Positions 23,426 through 32,900 of a DNA stretch of 54,025 nucleotides are shown here, in pieces. Position numbers and translations under genes: made by a program. Under the pieces are notes generated by a model, which was given only the letters and a program-made list of their open reading frames with translations, made no database searches and was not told the DNA's origin. This DNA comes from Candidatus Allofournierella merdavium (GTDB taxonomy: Bacteria > Bacillota > Clostridia > Oscillospirales > Ruminococcaceae). Positions within the stretch are counted from its first letter, which is position 1. Each line of letters opens with the position of its first letter. The stretch lies in assembly GCA_019118765.1 (NCBI GenBank), contig DWYI01000068.1:1-54025 (forward strand), in the 5' to 3' direction.

Positions 23426-24502
23426 ATGAAACACGACAGCATCATGTGGACCTATATGGCCCAGGAGGAGGCCGTGCTGCGCCGGCTGCTGGCCGATCCG
23501 GACATCGGCGCCGTTGCCGCGGCGCTGCCGCCGGGGCTGGAGAGCATCTGTTTTGTCGCCCACGGCAGCTCCTACAACGCCGCCGTGGCCACCGCCGACC
23601 TGATCGCCCGCGCCGCCGGCCTCCGGGTCCAGGTGTTCACCCCCGCGAACTTTCTCTATAACAGCGCCGGCGCCCTCGGCCGGGACCCCAAAAAAGTTCT
23701 GGTGGCCCTCATCAGCCAGACGGGCACCAGCAGCGGCGCACTGGAGGCGCTGGCCGAGGTGCAGCGCCTCGGCGTTGCGACACTGGGCGTCACGGACACG
23801 GAGCAGTCGCCCATGGCCGTTCGGCCGGACCGGGTGCTATTCCTGCGCTGCGGCGAGGAGGACAGCAACGCCAAGACCAAAGGGTACAGCGCGACACTGC
23901 TGGCGCTGATACTTCTGGGGCTGCGGCTGGGCCGCGCGCGGGGCAGCCTGGGAGAGGCGGAGGCGCAGAACATATTTCGGGAACTTTCCGGCCAGGTGGA
24001 GGAACTCGCCCTCGTGCAGGAGCGCGTGCTCCGCTGGTGCGAGGACCGACGCTTCGGCACCGCGCTGCGGGATTTTTACATCCTGGGCAGCGGCATGAAT
24101 TTCGGCACCGCCCTGGAAGGCCAGCTGAAGCTGATGGAGACCGCCTGCATCCCCACCATGTTCAACGACATCGGAGAGTTTTCCCACGGGATGCACCGTT
24201 CCATTACGGAGAGGAGCACAGTGGTGCTGCTGCGCGCCTCCCATCCCCTTGCCACGCTCACCGAAAAGACGTTCCGTTATCTCCGGGGCATCACGCAAAA
24301 CGCCCTTTTGCTGGACGCGGCGGGAGACATGCCGGAGGAGCCGGACCGTATCCTGCTGCCCGCCCATCCCCTGACGCAGTCGCTGCTGCTTTTCACCCGC
24401 GCCATCCAGGTGTTGTCGGTATACGGGCCGGAGGAGCAGGGCTTCGACCCCAACCGGGACGCCCACAACGACTTCACCCAGGTCGTTCACACCCGCGTAT
24501 AG
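23426..24502 (+). CDS. SIS-domain sugar-phosphate isomerase/deglycase-like protein 2
   Basis: A 358-residue protein with two SIS domains. The first has CFVAHGSSYNAAVATADL and the phosphate loop LISQTGTSSGALEAL. The second has YILGSGMNFGTALEGQLKLM and FNDIGEFSHGMHRS, where E-F-x-HG is the active-site pattern of FrlB-type fructoselysine 6-phosphate deglycases and GlmS-type isomerases. It begins 6 nt after the hydrolase stop. With the more diverged SIS protein at 20910-21929 it gives the operon two members, as in the Salmonella glucoselysine system where two SIS deglycases act on different phosphorylated Amadori compounds. Substrate is inferred only. Confidence 0.82.
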   Translation: MKHDSIMWTYMAQEEAVLRRLLADPDIGAVAAALPPGLESICFVAHGSSYNAAVATADLIARAAGLRVQVFTPANFLYNSAGALGRDPKKVLVALISQTGTSSGALEALAEVQRLGVATLGVTDTEQSPMAVRPDRVLFLRCGEEDSNAKTKGYSATLLALILLGLRLGRARGSLGEAEAQNIFRELSGQVEELALVQERVLRWCEDRRFGTALRDFYILGSGMNFGTALEGQLKLMETACIPTMFNDIGEFSHGMHRSITERSTVVLLRASHPLATLTEKTFRYLRGITQNALLLDAAGDMPEEPDRILLPAHPLTQSLLLFTRAIQVLSVYGPEEQGFDPNRDAHNDFTQVVHTRV

Positions 24503-24589
24503 CAAGGAACGGCCGCCCTGCGGTGACGGAGCCGGTGTTCGCCGCGTTTTCACTGCGCGCACGAAAATAAATCACGAGGAGGAAAAGAA

Positions 24590-25879
24590 ATGAAGACCAG
24601 CAAGTTCGAAAGCTTAATGGACAAATTCGGCGTCTGGATCGAGCAATATCTCGCGCCGCCCCTTGTCAGGATGGGCAACCAGCGCCACTTTGCCGCCATC
24701 CGCGCCGCGCTGATCCGCACCATCCCCCTAATCATCGTTGGCTCCCTGCCACTGATCCTGACAAACCTGCCGGTGGCGTCGCTGGCCGCGGCCATGGCGC
24801 CCCACGCCGACAAACTGAACGTGCTCTACACCATGACCATGAACTTCATGGTGCTGTACCTCGCCATCTCGCTGGGCAGCGAGCTGGCCCGCATGTACGA
24901 AGAGCAGGACCCCACCATCGTTTCCATCGTGACGGTGGCCTGCTACGTCATCACCGTCGCGCCTGTGGATCTTGCCACCGGCACGCTGAATGTGACCGGC
25001 TTCTCGGCAAAGGGAATGTTCACCCTGTTCGTGGTGTCCATCGTGGTGGTGGAGTTCATGCACTTTGCCTACACCCACGGCATTGTCATCCACCTGCCGA
25101 AGTCCGTGCCCGCCGGCATTGCCCAAAGTTTTGCTTCCCTGCTGCCCATGGCCATTCTGCTGACCTTCTTCTGGCTGCTGCGCGTGGTCATCGGCTTCGA
25201 TCTGAACGCCGCGCTGAACGTCATCGTCAGCCCGCTGCTGTCGGTGTCCGACACCTGGTACGCCGCCTTCATCTGCGCGCTGCTGCTGCAGCTGCTCTGG
25301 TTCGTGGGCATCCACGGCGGTTCCTTCACCGTGTGGGGCGTGATGTACCCCTTCCTGCTCACCAATATCGCGGAAAACGCCGAAGCCGCCGCTGCCGGCA
25401 AAGCCATGCCCCACATCATCACCGAGCCGTTCTTTTACAGCTGGACCATGATCGGCGGCGTGGGCATGACCCTCGTGCTCTGCGTCATCTGGTTCCGCTC
25501 CCGCTCCGCGCACCTGCGGGAGGTGGCCCGTCTGTCCTTCCTGCCCGGCATCTTCTGCGTGAATGAGCCCGTCATGTTCGGCGTGCCCATCGTGCTGAAT
25601 CCCCTGATGTTCCTGCCGTTTGTGTTCCTCACCTCTCTGTTGGGCACCATGTACGGCTACATCCTCACCGCGCTGGGATGGATCAGCCCGGCTTTCGTCC
25701 AGATCCCCTGGACCACGCCTCCCCTGCTGCAGCCCTACCTCTCCACCGGCGGCGACTGGCGCAATGTGGTCGCCCAGGCCATCCTGATCGTGCTGATGTT
25801 CTTTATCTGGTATCCGTTCGCGAAATACTACGAGAAGCGCTGCATCGCCGAGGAAACCGCCACGGAAGAGGAAGGCTGA
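24590..25879 (+). CDS. PTS EIIC, lactose/cellobiose family
   Basis: A 429-residue membrane transporter that moves sugar inwards as it is phosphorylated by EIIB. About ten hydrophobic segments are visible. Family landmarks are FVGIHGGSFTVWG and NEPVMFGVPIVLNP, the latter holding the Glu of the substrate site. GAGGAGGAAAAG precedes the ATG, after an 87-bp gap with no recognisable signal. The lactose/cellobiose (CelB, ChbC) family carries diverse beta-glucosides and amino-sugar disaccharides as well as lactose. EIIB and EIIA are encoded separately downstream. Confidence 0.92.
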   Translation: MKTSKFESLMDKFGVWIEQYLAPPLVRMGNQRHFAAIRAALIRTIPLIIVGSLPLILTNLPVASLAAAMAPHADKLNVLYTMTMNFMVLYLAISLGSELARMYEEQDPTIVSIVTVACYVITVAPVDLATGTLNVTGFSAKGMFTLFVVSIVVVEFMHFAYTHGIVIHLPKSVPAGIAQSFASLLPMAILLTFFWLLRVVIGFDLNAALNVIVSPLLSVSDTWYAAFICALLLQLLWFVGIHGGSFTVWGVMYPFLLTNIAENAEAAAAGKAMPHIITEPFFYSWTMIGGVGMTLVLCVIWFRSRSAHLREVARLSFLPGIFCVNEPVMFGVPIVLNPLMFLPFVFLTSLLGTMYGYILTALGWISPAFVQIPWTTPPLLQPYLSTGGDWRNVVAQAILIVLMFFIWYPFAKYYEKRCIAEETATEEEG

Positions 25880-25892
25880 TCCCCGCCGGCGC

Positions 25893-25983
25893 TTGTATCA
25901 TCCTTTGCCACCTGTTATACTGAAAACAGGCCGAACCCCATTACATTCGGTACGCCGCAGCCCGCCGGGCGGCGGGCTGCGGC
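25893..25983 (+). promoter_or_regulatory. internal promoter-like sequence and 13-bp hairpin between EIIC and EIIB
   Basis: In the 125-bp gap after EIIC, TTGTAT (25893-25898) and TATACT (25916-25921) are 17 bp apart. A perfect 13-bp stem with a GGGC loop follows at 25954-25983, without a T-tract. It could boost the soluble PTS genes separately from EIIC, or be an RNA processing or stability element. Confidence 0.45.
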
Positions 25984-26004
25984 ACACCGGGAAAAGAGGA
26001 AACT

Positions 26005-26340
26005 ATGAGAAAGATCAACGCGATCATCCTTTGCGCCTCGGCCATGAGCTCCAGCATCATCGTGGAGGCGCTTCGCAAAGCAGCCCATGACCAGGGCGTA
26101 GATCTGACGGTCAACTGTTCCGCCAGCCTGCGCTACCGCACCTTTGATTTCGGCAGCGTGGACATCATTCTCATTGCTCCTCAGGTGAAGGGCCAGATGG
26201 AGGATATCCGCAAGTTTGCCGCCGAGAAAGGGCACGATCAGCTTCCCTTCCTGCTGATCCCCATGCGGGAATACGGCCTTGCCAAGGGCGACGCGATCCT
26301 GAAACTGATGCTGAAAGAACTCGAAAAGGCCCCGCAGTGA
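26005..26340 (+). CDS. PTS EIIB, lactose/cellobiose family
   Basis: A 111-residue cytosolic phosphocarrier. The phosphorylated residue is Cys10 in the loop LCASAMSSS, matching the CelA-type P-loop (C-x5-S-S). It takes phosphate from EIIA and passes it to the sugar in EIIC. AAAAGAGGAAA precedes the ATG. The order EIIC, EIIB, EIIA with separate proteins is common in this family. Confidence 0.9.
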   Translation: MRKINAIILCASAMSSSIIVEALRKAAHDQGVDLTVNCSASLRYRTFDFGSVDIILIAPQVKGQMEDIRKFAAEKGHDQLPFLLIPMREYGLAKGDAILKLMLKELEKAPQ

Positions 26341-26403
26341 GGCGCCGCGCCCGGCCGGGCATCGGGTGTTCAAACCGTTCTGTCACAAACAAGGAGATAT
26401 GCC

Positions 26404-26733
26404 ATGAAAATGACGATGGAGGAACTCAACGGGATCTGCATGGAAATGATTTCCAACGCAGGTGAAGGGCGCAGCAAGGTGTTTGAGGCACTGGATTCCG
26501 TGAACAAGGGCGACTACAAAACCGCCGCGGCACGGCTGGACGAAGCGCAGGCCCTTCTGGCCGAAGCCCACAAGATCCAGTTCGAACAGCTGATGGGCCC
26601 GCAGAACAGCGGCACCGAGATCCCCTTCTCCATGCTGCTGCTGCACGCGATGGACATGACCATGGTCTCCACCTCCGAGCACGATATGCTGCGCAGCGTG
26701 GTGGAAGCGAAACTCGATCAAAACAACGCATAA
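26404..26733 (+). CDS. PTS EIIA, lactose/cellobiose family
   Basis: A 109-residue helical protein; family members form trimers. The active His81 lies in LLLHAMDMTM, with Asp84 three residues on, where the family binds a structural metal. It is usually HAQDHL, so the tail of the motif differs. AAGGAG precedes the ATG. It accepts phosphate from the HPr encoded 13 bp downstream. Confidence 0.88.
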   Translation: MKMTMEELNGICMEMISNAGEGRSKVFEALDSVNKGDYKTAAARLDEAQALLAEAHKIQFEQLMGPQNSGTEIPFSMLLLHAMDMTMVSTSEHDMLRSVVEAKLDQNNA

Positions 26734-26746
26734 GGGGCGAACCGCG

Positions 26747-27004
26747 ATGAAGGAAATCACCGTAACCGTCAAATTCAAAGAGGGGCTGCACGCCCGTCCC
26801 GCTGTAAAACTCATCAAGCTGGTGAACAAGATGAGTTCTCAAATCACCTTGTCGAAGGGCGGCGCATTCGTTCCCGCAAACAGCATCACCGCCGTGCTGG
26901 GCGCATGCATCCTGTGCGGAGACGAGATCACCCTGCGGGCCGAAGGCCCCCAGGAGGACGAGGATATCACCGCTCTGGGCGAGTTCTTTGCCGGGGCGAT
27001 GTGA
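26747..27004 (+). CDS. HPr phosphocarrier, locus-dedicated
   Basis: An 85-residue HPr. His15 (GLHARPA) takes phosphate from Enzyme I. Ser46 is in place (NSITAVLG), so HPr kinase control is possible, but the surrounding sequence differs from the usual KSIMGVMSL and CcpA contacts may be poor. Being encoded between EIIA and Enzyme I within a sugar operon, it is probably dedicated to this transporter, in the manner of FPr or NPr, not the general HPr. I left the symbol empty for that reason. Confidence 0.9.
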   Translation: MKEITVTVKFKEGLHARPAVKLIKLVNKMSSQITLSKGGAFVPANSITAVLGACILCGDEITLRAEGPQEDEDITALGEFFAGAM

Positions 27005-27041
27005 ACCGGGCAAACAGCAAACAGAGCATGCCGGGCGGTTT

Positions 27042-27105
27042 GGCGAAACGGGGTGGGTTTCGCCGCCGCCCCTTTTCGCAGATAACCGCCGGCCCGCGGG
27101 CCGGC
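27042..27105 (+). other. two hairpins between HPr and Enzyme I genes
   Basis: The 120-bp gap holds an 8-bp stem, GGCGAAAC with GTTTCGCC (27042-27064), and an 18-nt perfect palindrome of GCCGGC-type sequence (27088-27105). Neither has a T-tract, so a transcript-stability or expression-balancing role is more likely than termination. Confidence 0.35.
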
Positions 27106-27124
27106 TTCGGCAAAGGAGGCGCGT

Positions 27125-28858
27125 ATGCACACATTACACGGGATCGGTTGTTCCGAAGGTTTTTCGGAAGGCAGCGTATTGGTCAAACGTTCGATCCGGC
27201 CGGAACAGCTGGAACGCCCGGCCAAAACAGCTGAGGAAGAACTGCAGCGGCTGGAGGACAGCCGCCGCGCGCTGGACGAGCGCCTGGAAGCACTCTACGA
27301 CAAGACTCTGTCCGAATCCGGCGAGGAGGCGGCGGAACTCATCGAATCCTACCAGATGATCGCCATGGATCAGCCCCTGTTTGACCGCATCCGCGCGAAG
27401 ATCCGCGACGGACTCAGCGCACCCGCCGCCGTGCGGCAGGTGCTGGAACAGGAAAAGTCCGTTTTTGACGCCATGGAGGACGTCTATCTGCGGGAGCGAT
27501 ACGCCGACATTGAGGCGGTGGCCCATGAACTGATCGCCCTGTGCTGCGGTGTCAGCGGGGCGCTCAGCGGGGTGGAACTGCGGGGACCCACGATCGTGGT
27601 GGCCGACGCCCTCACCCCGGTGGACACCGTGAACCTCGACAAGAAATTCCTCCGCGGTTTTGTGACGGAAGCGGGCGGCACCACCTCCCACGCGGTGATC
27701 CTGGCGCGCACCCTGGGCATCCCCGCCGTGGTGGGGGTACAAGATATCACCGGCATTGCAAAAACCGGCGAGACGATCTGCATCAACGGCGGCGACGGCA
27801 CGGTGCTCCTCAGCCCCGGTGAGCGGGAAAAGGCCGCGTTCGATCTTGCCGCAGCGGAATATCGCCGCGGGAAAGAGCGCTATGAAAAGGAGGCTCCCGG
27901 CCCCGCCTTTACGAAAGACGGCACCCGCATCCTGCTGGCGGTGAACTCCGGCGATTCCGACACGGCGGACGCGCTCTCTCCGGCCGTCTGCGACGGCGTG
28001 GGACTCTTCCGCACCGAGTTCCTTTATATGAAGGAGGAGGACTATCCCGACGAAGAAACGCTCTTCAACGCCTACCGCGCGGCGGTGGTGCGGATGGCAG
28101 GAAAGCCCTTCATCTTCCGCACGCTGGACATCGGCGGCGACAAGGCGCTGGGTTATATGCAGCTGCCGCGGGAGGAGAACCCCTTCCTGGGCTACCGGGC
28201 GGTGCGCATCTGTCTGGACAGGCCCGCCCTGTTTCGCACCCAGCTGCGGGCGCTGCTGCGCGCCTCGGCCTACGGCGCGGTGCAGATCATGTTCCCCATG
28301 ATCACCTGCCTGGAGGAATTGTTGCGCTGCCGCGCCGCCCTGGACGAAGCCCGCAGCCAGCTGGACGCGGAGGGTGCCCCCTATCGGAAGGACATTCCTG
28401 TGGGCATCATGGTGGAAACGCCGGCCGCTGTTCTGGTGCTGGACCAGCTTGCCCCTCATGTGGAATTTTTCAGTGTCGGCACCAACGATCTGGTGCAGTA
28501 CCTCATGGCCGCCGATCGGGGCAACCCGCAGGTGCAGGGCCTGTACGATTCCTTTCAGATCTCCGTGCTGCGCGCGCTGCGCCACATCGGCACCGTCGCC
28601 CGCCAGCACGGCGTAGCCCTCGGCGTTTGCGGCGAGACCGCCTCCAGCACGGCCATGGTGCCCTTCCTCGTGGGCTGCGGGGTGGAAGAGCTGAGCGTTG
28701 CGGCGTCCGCGCTGCCGCGCCTGCGCTACCTGGTGCGCCGGCTCAACCGGCAGGACTGTGAGGAAGCAGCCCGCACGGCGGTAAACCTCCCATCCGCGAA
28801 GCAAGCGAAGGAATTCCTCTGCCGTTTCGCGCAGCACAGCATGGAGGAAGCAGAATGA
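27125..28858 (+). CDS. PTS Enzyme I, locus-dedicated
   Basis: A 577-residue protein, full family length. It takes phosphate from phosphoenolpyruvate and passes it to HPr. The N-terminal HPr-binding and swivelling domain has the active His189 in GGTTSHAVILAR, the same number as in E. coli Enzyme I. The C-terminal PEP-binding barrel has GVGLFRTEFLYM, FRTLDIGGDKALGY, IMVETPAAV, FSVGTNDLVQY and catalytic Cys in GVCGETAS. AAAGGAGG lies 7 nt before the ATG. It overlaps the phosphatase gene by 4 nt. A second, general Enzyme I elsewhere in the genome is expected but cannot be checked here. Confidence 0.93.
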   Translation: MHTLHGIGCSEGFSEGSVLVKRSIRPEQLERPAKTAEEELQRLEDSRRALDERLEALYDKTLSESGEEAAELIESYQMIAMDQPLFDRIRAKIRDGLSAPAAVRQVLEQEKSVFDAMEDVYLRERYADIEAVAHELIALCCGVSGALSGVELRGPTIVVADALTPVDTVNLDKKFLRGFVTEAGGTTSHAVILARTLGIPAVVGVQDITGIAKTGETICINGGDGTVLLSPGEREKAAFDLAAAEYRRGKERYEKEAPGPAFTKDGTRILLAVNSGDSDTADALSPAVCDGVGLFRTEFLYMKEEDYPDEETLFNAYRAAVVRMAGKPFIFRTLDIGGDKALGYMQLPREENPFLGYRAVRICLDRPALFRTQLRALLRASAYGAVQIMFPMITCLEELLRCRAALDEARSQLDAEGAPYRKDIPVGIMVETPAAVLVLDQLAPHVEFFSVGTNDLVQYLMAADRGNPQVQGLYDSFQISVLRALRHIGTVARQHGVALGVCGETASSTAMVPFLVGCGVEELSVAASALPRLRYLVRRLNRQDCEEAARTAVNLPSAKQAKEFLCRFAQHSMEEAE

Positions 28859-29709
28859 ACGGCAACCCCATCCGCCTTGTGATGCTGGACATCGACGGCA
28901 CCATTGTGGATTCTCCCCGGCACAGCGCGGTGACCCCGGAGTTGGCGCAAACGATCCGCGACGTGGCGGCGCGCGGCATCGCGATCGGCATCGCCACAGG
29001 CAGGAATTACGGGCACATGATGTCGCAGATGCGGCCCATCGGCTTCACCGGCCCCTTTATCTGCAACGGGGGCGCCTACCTTGTAAAGGACGGGGCCTGC
29101 CTCTTTGAGAGTCTTCTCCCCCGTGAGGTGGTGGACGCCGCCTGGGAGCGGGTACTGCGGGAACGGGGGTACATTGAGTTTTCCGGCCGTGATGTCATGT
29201 ACACCTTTATCGCCCCCGGCTACGCAGGCCCGACCTTTCCCAAGGTGGGCACCGACGATTACCTGCGCATCCTGCGGTCGAAGGAGGAGTACTCCGCCGT
29301 GCGCGCCGCGCCCATCAGCAAGATCACCATTGTGGTGGACAGCCGAAAAAAGGCCGCGTCTCTCAGCCGCTACTGGACCCGGGGGCCGTTTGCCGCAGCG
29401 GTGACGTTGACCCGCTCGTTCTGGTTTGCCCTGGAGATCACCAACCGGGGCGTGACCAAGGGTTCCGGCCTTTCCCTGGTGGCGGAAAGCCTGGGCTGCA
29501 AGCCGGAGGAGGTCATGGCCGTGGGCGACGGCGACAACGACGCGGAGATCCTGCGGGCGGCGGGAGTCTCCTTTGCCATGGGAAACGCCTCCCCTGCCGC
29601 CATTGCGGCGGCAAAGTACCGCGCGCCCTCTGTGCAGGAGGACGGCGCCCGCATCGTTTTGCAGCGCTATGTGCTGGACGGCGCGCCTCTGCCCGCTCTT
29701 TCCCGGTGA
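28855..29709 (+). CDS. HAD-superfamily (Cof-type) phosphatase
   Basis: A 284-residue IIB HAD hydrolase. Motif I is MLDIDGTIVDS with the nucleophile and acid Asp pair. Motif II is ATGR, motif III Lys is in the GVTKGSG stretch, and motif IV is VGDGDNDAEIL. The cap domain lies between motifs II and III (about 85-190). It is coupled to Enzyme I by an ATGA overlap and ends the operon before a strong terminator. Cof-type enzymes dephosphorylate sugar phosphates and similar molecules. Here it may drain or detoxify the imported phosphosugar. Confidence 0.88.
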   Translation: MNGNPIRLVMLDIDGTIVDSPRHSAVTPELAQTIRDVAARGIAIGIATGRNYGHMMSQMRPIGFTGPFICNGGAYLVKDGACLFESLLPREVVDAAWERVLRERGYIEFSGRDVMYTFIAPGYAGPTFPKVGTDDYLRILRSKEEYSAVRAAPISKITIVVDSRKKAASLSRYWTRGPFAAAVTLTRSFWFALEITNRGVTKGSGLSLVAESLGCKPEEVMAVGDGDNDAEILRAAGVSFAMGNASPAAIAAAKYRAPSVQEDGARIVLQRYVLDGAPLPALSR

Positions 29710-29840
29710 GCGCCGGGCAGTGGCCCGGGCACTTGCTGCGGCGCCCTTTCGAGGGAGTGCTTTCTTCTGCGCGGGCCGCAAGCGAAACCGTTCACGCGTC
29801 ATCATACCACAAAGACAATTCAAGCCCCCCTTTATCACAG

Positions 29841-29884
29841 AAAAGCCCGCGAAGCCTTTACGATCAAAGGCTTCGCGGGCTTTT
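29841..29884. terminator. terminator between the PTS operon and the giant gene
   Basis: A perfect 19-bp stem with a 6-nt loop is flanked by A4 and T5, so it can act on both strands. It separates the convergent phosphatase gene (ends 29709) and giant surface protein gene (ends 29922). Confidence 0.88.
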
Positions 29885-29921
29885 TGTCTGCCTGGCCCAT
29901 CAGGGGCCGTTCCGAGGACGC

Positions 29922-32900
29922 TTACCGGTCGTCCTCACTCACCGGTGTCTGCGCCCGGCGGGAGAAATACGCCGCCAGCAGCGCCAGCGCCGCCACGGGG
30001 AGCGTCCAGGCATCGGCCAAGACGAACCCGTTCCAGCCGGCGGTGAGGAGCGTGAGCACCAGCGCGCCGGCCGCGCAGGCGGCACTGAGCAGCCGCGCTT
30101 TTCCCCGGCTCCTGGCGAAGACCGCCAGCAGCACGCCCAGCAGCGACGCGGCCGCGTTCAGTAGTGCGAAGGGCCTGCCGCCTGGCTGGGCGCCGGCGGG
30201 GTCCTGCGCCGCTTCACCGCTTTCCTGCTGCGGCGGCGGCGTGGAGCGGGGCGGCTGGGGCGTTGCCGCCGGCGCCGGGGCATGCTCCTCCCCCTGGTCC
30301 GCCGGCTTTTCCGCCTGGTCCGCCGGCTTCGCGGTCGCCGGGGCGGCCGGCTGCGGCGCGGGGGTCGGCTCCGCCGGCCGGGTCTGGGGCGATTCGCCGC
30401 CCTCCTCCGGCAGGGCGTTGGAGTAGAGCACCGAGTAAAGGGAGAACTGCTTTGCGAAGATCGTCAGGGCGGTGCGGCTCTCGTTCAGCACGAAATACTC
30501 GCCCTGGGCATTGGCCTGGGCGCCGATCTCATCCACCGCGCCCTCGTGCTCCCGCAGCACCCGGTAGCTGCGGCAGTTTTGCAGCGCGCCGTTCAGCGGG
30601 ATCACGATCTCAATGAGCAGGTTGGATTGGGCGATGGGCTCCCGGCTCAGAGAAGAACCGTCGGCATCCAGCCGCGTTTTGCCCATGGTCAGGTCCAGCG
30701 TGAGGCCCTCCCGGAACCCCTGGGACACGCTTTCCAGCGCATCGGCCAGCGGGCTGTCCGGCACGGGGCTCGCGTCGGCCACCGTCATGCGCACCTCCAC
30801 CGTGCCGCCGCTTTCCACCAGCTTGCGGTCCCCCGCGGTGTACACTTCGTCGGGCTGTGGGGTAAACACATTGTCCAGGTTGCCCACCACCACCGGCGGC
30901 GCGCCGTCCAGCACCTTCAGCACCGAGTTGGTGTTTCCCCGGGGCAGCCGGATGACGCACTGGTTCTGGTCACGGTCGACCAGTTCCACCTTTTGGGTCT
31001 GCACGATGCCGCCATAGGTGGCCACCAGGTTGTACAGCCCGGCGCTCACCTGCTGGAAGGAAAAGCTGCCGTCCGGCCCGGTCTGGGTCTGGGCGATCTG
31101 TTCGTTGCCCCGGGTGAGGGTGACGAGCACTTTCTCCACGGGCTGCGGGGCGTTTTCGCCCTCCGTGCCCTCCCAGATGACAGAACCGTCGATGGCATAG
31201 GAGGTCTCGTCCCAGGCCGCGGTAAAGGTCACATTTTCCGCCGGCATCACAAAGGAAGACTCGGCGGAATAGACCCTGCCCTCGTATTGCCAACCGGCGA
31301 ACCGGTAGCCCGCCCGCTCCAGGCCGCCCGGGCCCGGCAGGATGAGGATACCGCCCGCAAGGCTCGCAGGCAGGGTCGGCGCCGCGCCGGCGGCGTCCTC
31401 CGCCCCCGGCAGGAAGGTGACGGAATAGGCGGCGGGCGCGGCGGCCTGATAAATCTCCAGCACGCCGATCTGCTGCGCGCTGCCGTCCGCGCCGTCGCCG
31501 TGGCGATAGTTCGGGTCGGTGATCTCGGCCAGGATGCGATAGCGGCCCGCCTCCTGGGGCGCCGTCACCTCCGCGCCGTCCATGGTCTGATAGCGGATGG
31601 CAAAACCGTCAAAGGGCTGGCCCAGCGCCTGCGCCGTGATGGCGGCGGTGTGGCTCTGGCCGTCGTAAAGGACACTGCTGCCCTCCACCCGGAAGGTCAC
31701 CGGGGCCGGCCGTATGGTAAAGGTGGCGGTGCCGTTTTGGAGGACGTAGTTGTGTGCCCGCTCGCCTGTGAGCCGCGCCGAGGCAGAGTAGGTCCCCGCC
31801 GCCGTCTGGGCTCCGTGGGCGGCGGACGCCTCCACTCGGCCCGCGTCCGCGGCCAGCACGCCCACCAGCCCCGCGATCTCCGGGGCCTGGGCGGCGCCGT
31901 TGTAAACGGCGTCCAGCCGGTTCCAGGTGACGGTGATGCCGCGTTTTTCAACGGTGAACCCCGCCTGCTTCGTCACCTGCCGGTAGTTGTTGGTGGCGGC
32001 AAATACGGCCTGCACCGTGTAGCTGCCCGCGTCGGTGGGCGGCACGTCGGAATCGTAGGGACTGCCGTCCGCCAGGGTGCCGGCGTAGCGCCAGGTCACG
32101 GCATCGGTGCCGTTGGTGGCCGAGGCCGCCTTGGGCCGGGCGGGGGTTTCGCCGTAGGCCCAGCTTTCCATGGTGAGGGAGGCCGCGCCCTCGGCGGGGG
32201 TGATGGTCACGGTGACATAGCCCGGCTGCGTGAGGGTGTAGTTGGCCGTGTCCGCGCCCGCGAGGGCGTAGCCGCTGACCGTGACCGGCTTATCCTGCCC
32301 CGCGTCCGGCGTTTTCACGCTGCCCGCCGCGCCGGTGACGACCAGCGTCACATCGTCCGGCTCACCGTTCCGGCGCACGATCTCCCCTTCCAGGCTGCCG
32401 CCCGAAAGGGTCACGGCGGTGCCGGCCGGGTCGTAGGGCCGCGTTTCGGCGGTCACACCGGCGACAGCCAGCCCCTTGGGGGCCACCTCCACCGCCACGG
32501 TGTGCTCCACCGGGCTGTAGTTTTTGTCGTTAGGGGTGAACACCACCGTGCAGCCGCCGTTGCCCACCGTGGGGATGGCATCCGGCGTTTTCCAGGCGTA
32601 GCTGCCCGCGTCCTGCTGGTCGCCGCCGGTGAGGACGCTCTCCGCCAGGGTCTGACCGTAGGCCAGCGGAGCGGCCGCGGGCCAGGTCATGGTGTCAGCC
32701 GCCGGGAATCGCACGCCGTTGATGGTGAGGACGCCCACCCGCATCTGCCGCAGATCGGCCGCCTGCCCGTCAAAGGCCAGGTTGTCGTTGCGCAGGGTGA
32801 CGATGATATCATAATCGCCCACATTCATCGGCCGGGCGGCCTGGCCGTTTTGCTCGCAGTGAACGGTGTAATCGCCGGCTGCCACCGCAAGGTCCGCCAC

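Noticed and set aside
29922..30060. LPXTG sorting signal at the end of the giant protein
   Set aside because: No LPXTG-like motif occurs near the C-terminus, which has several hydrophobic helices and an acidic tail.
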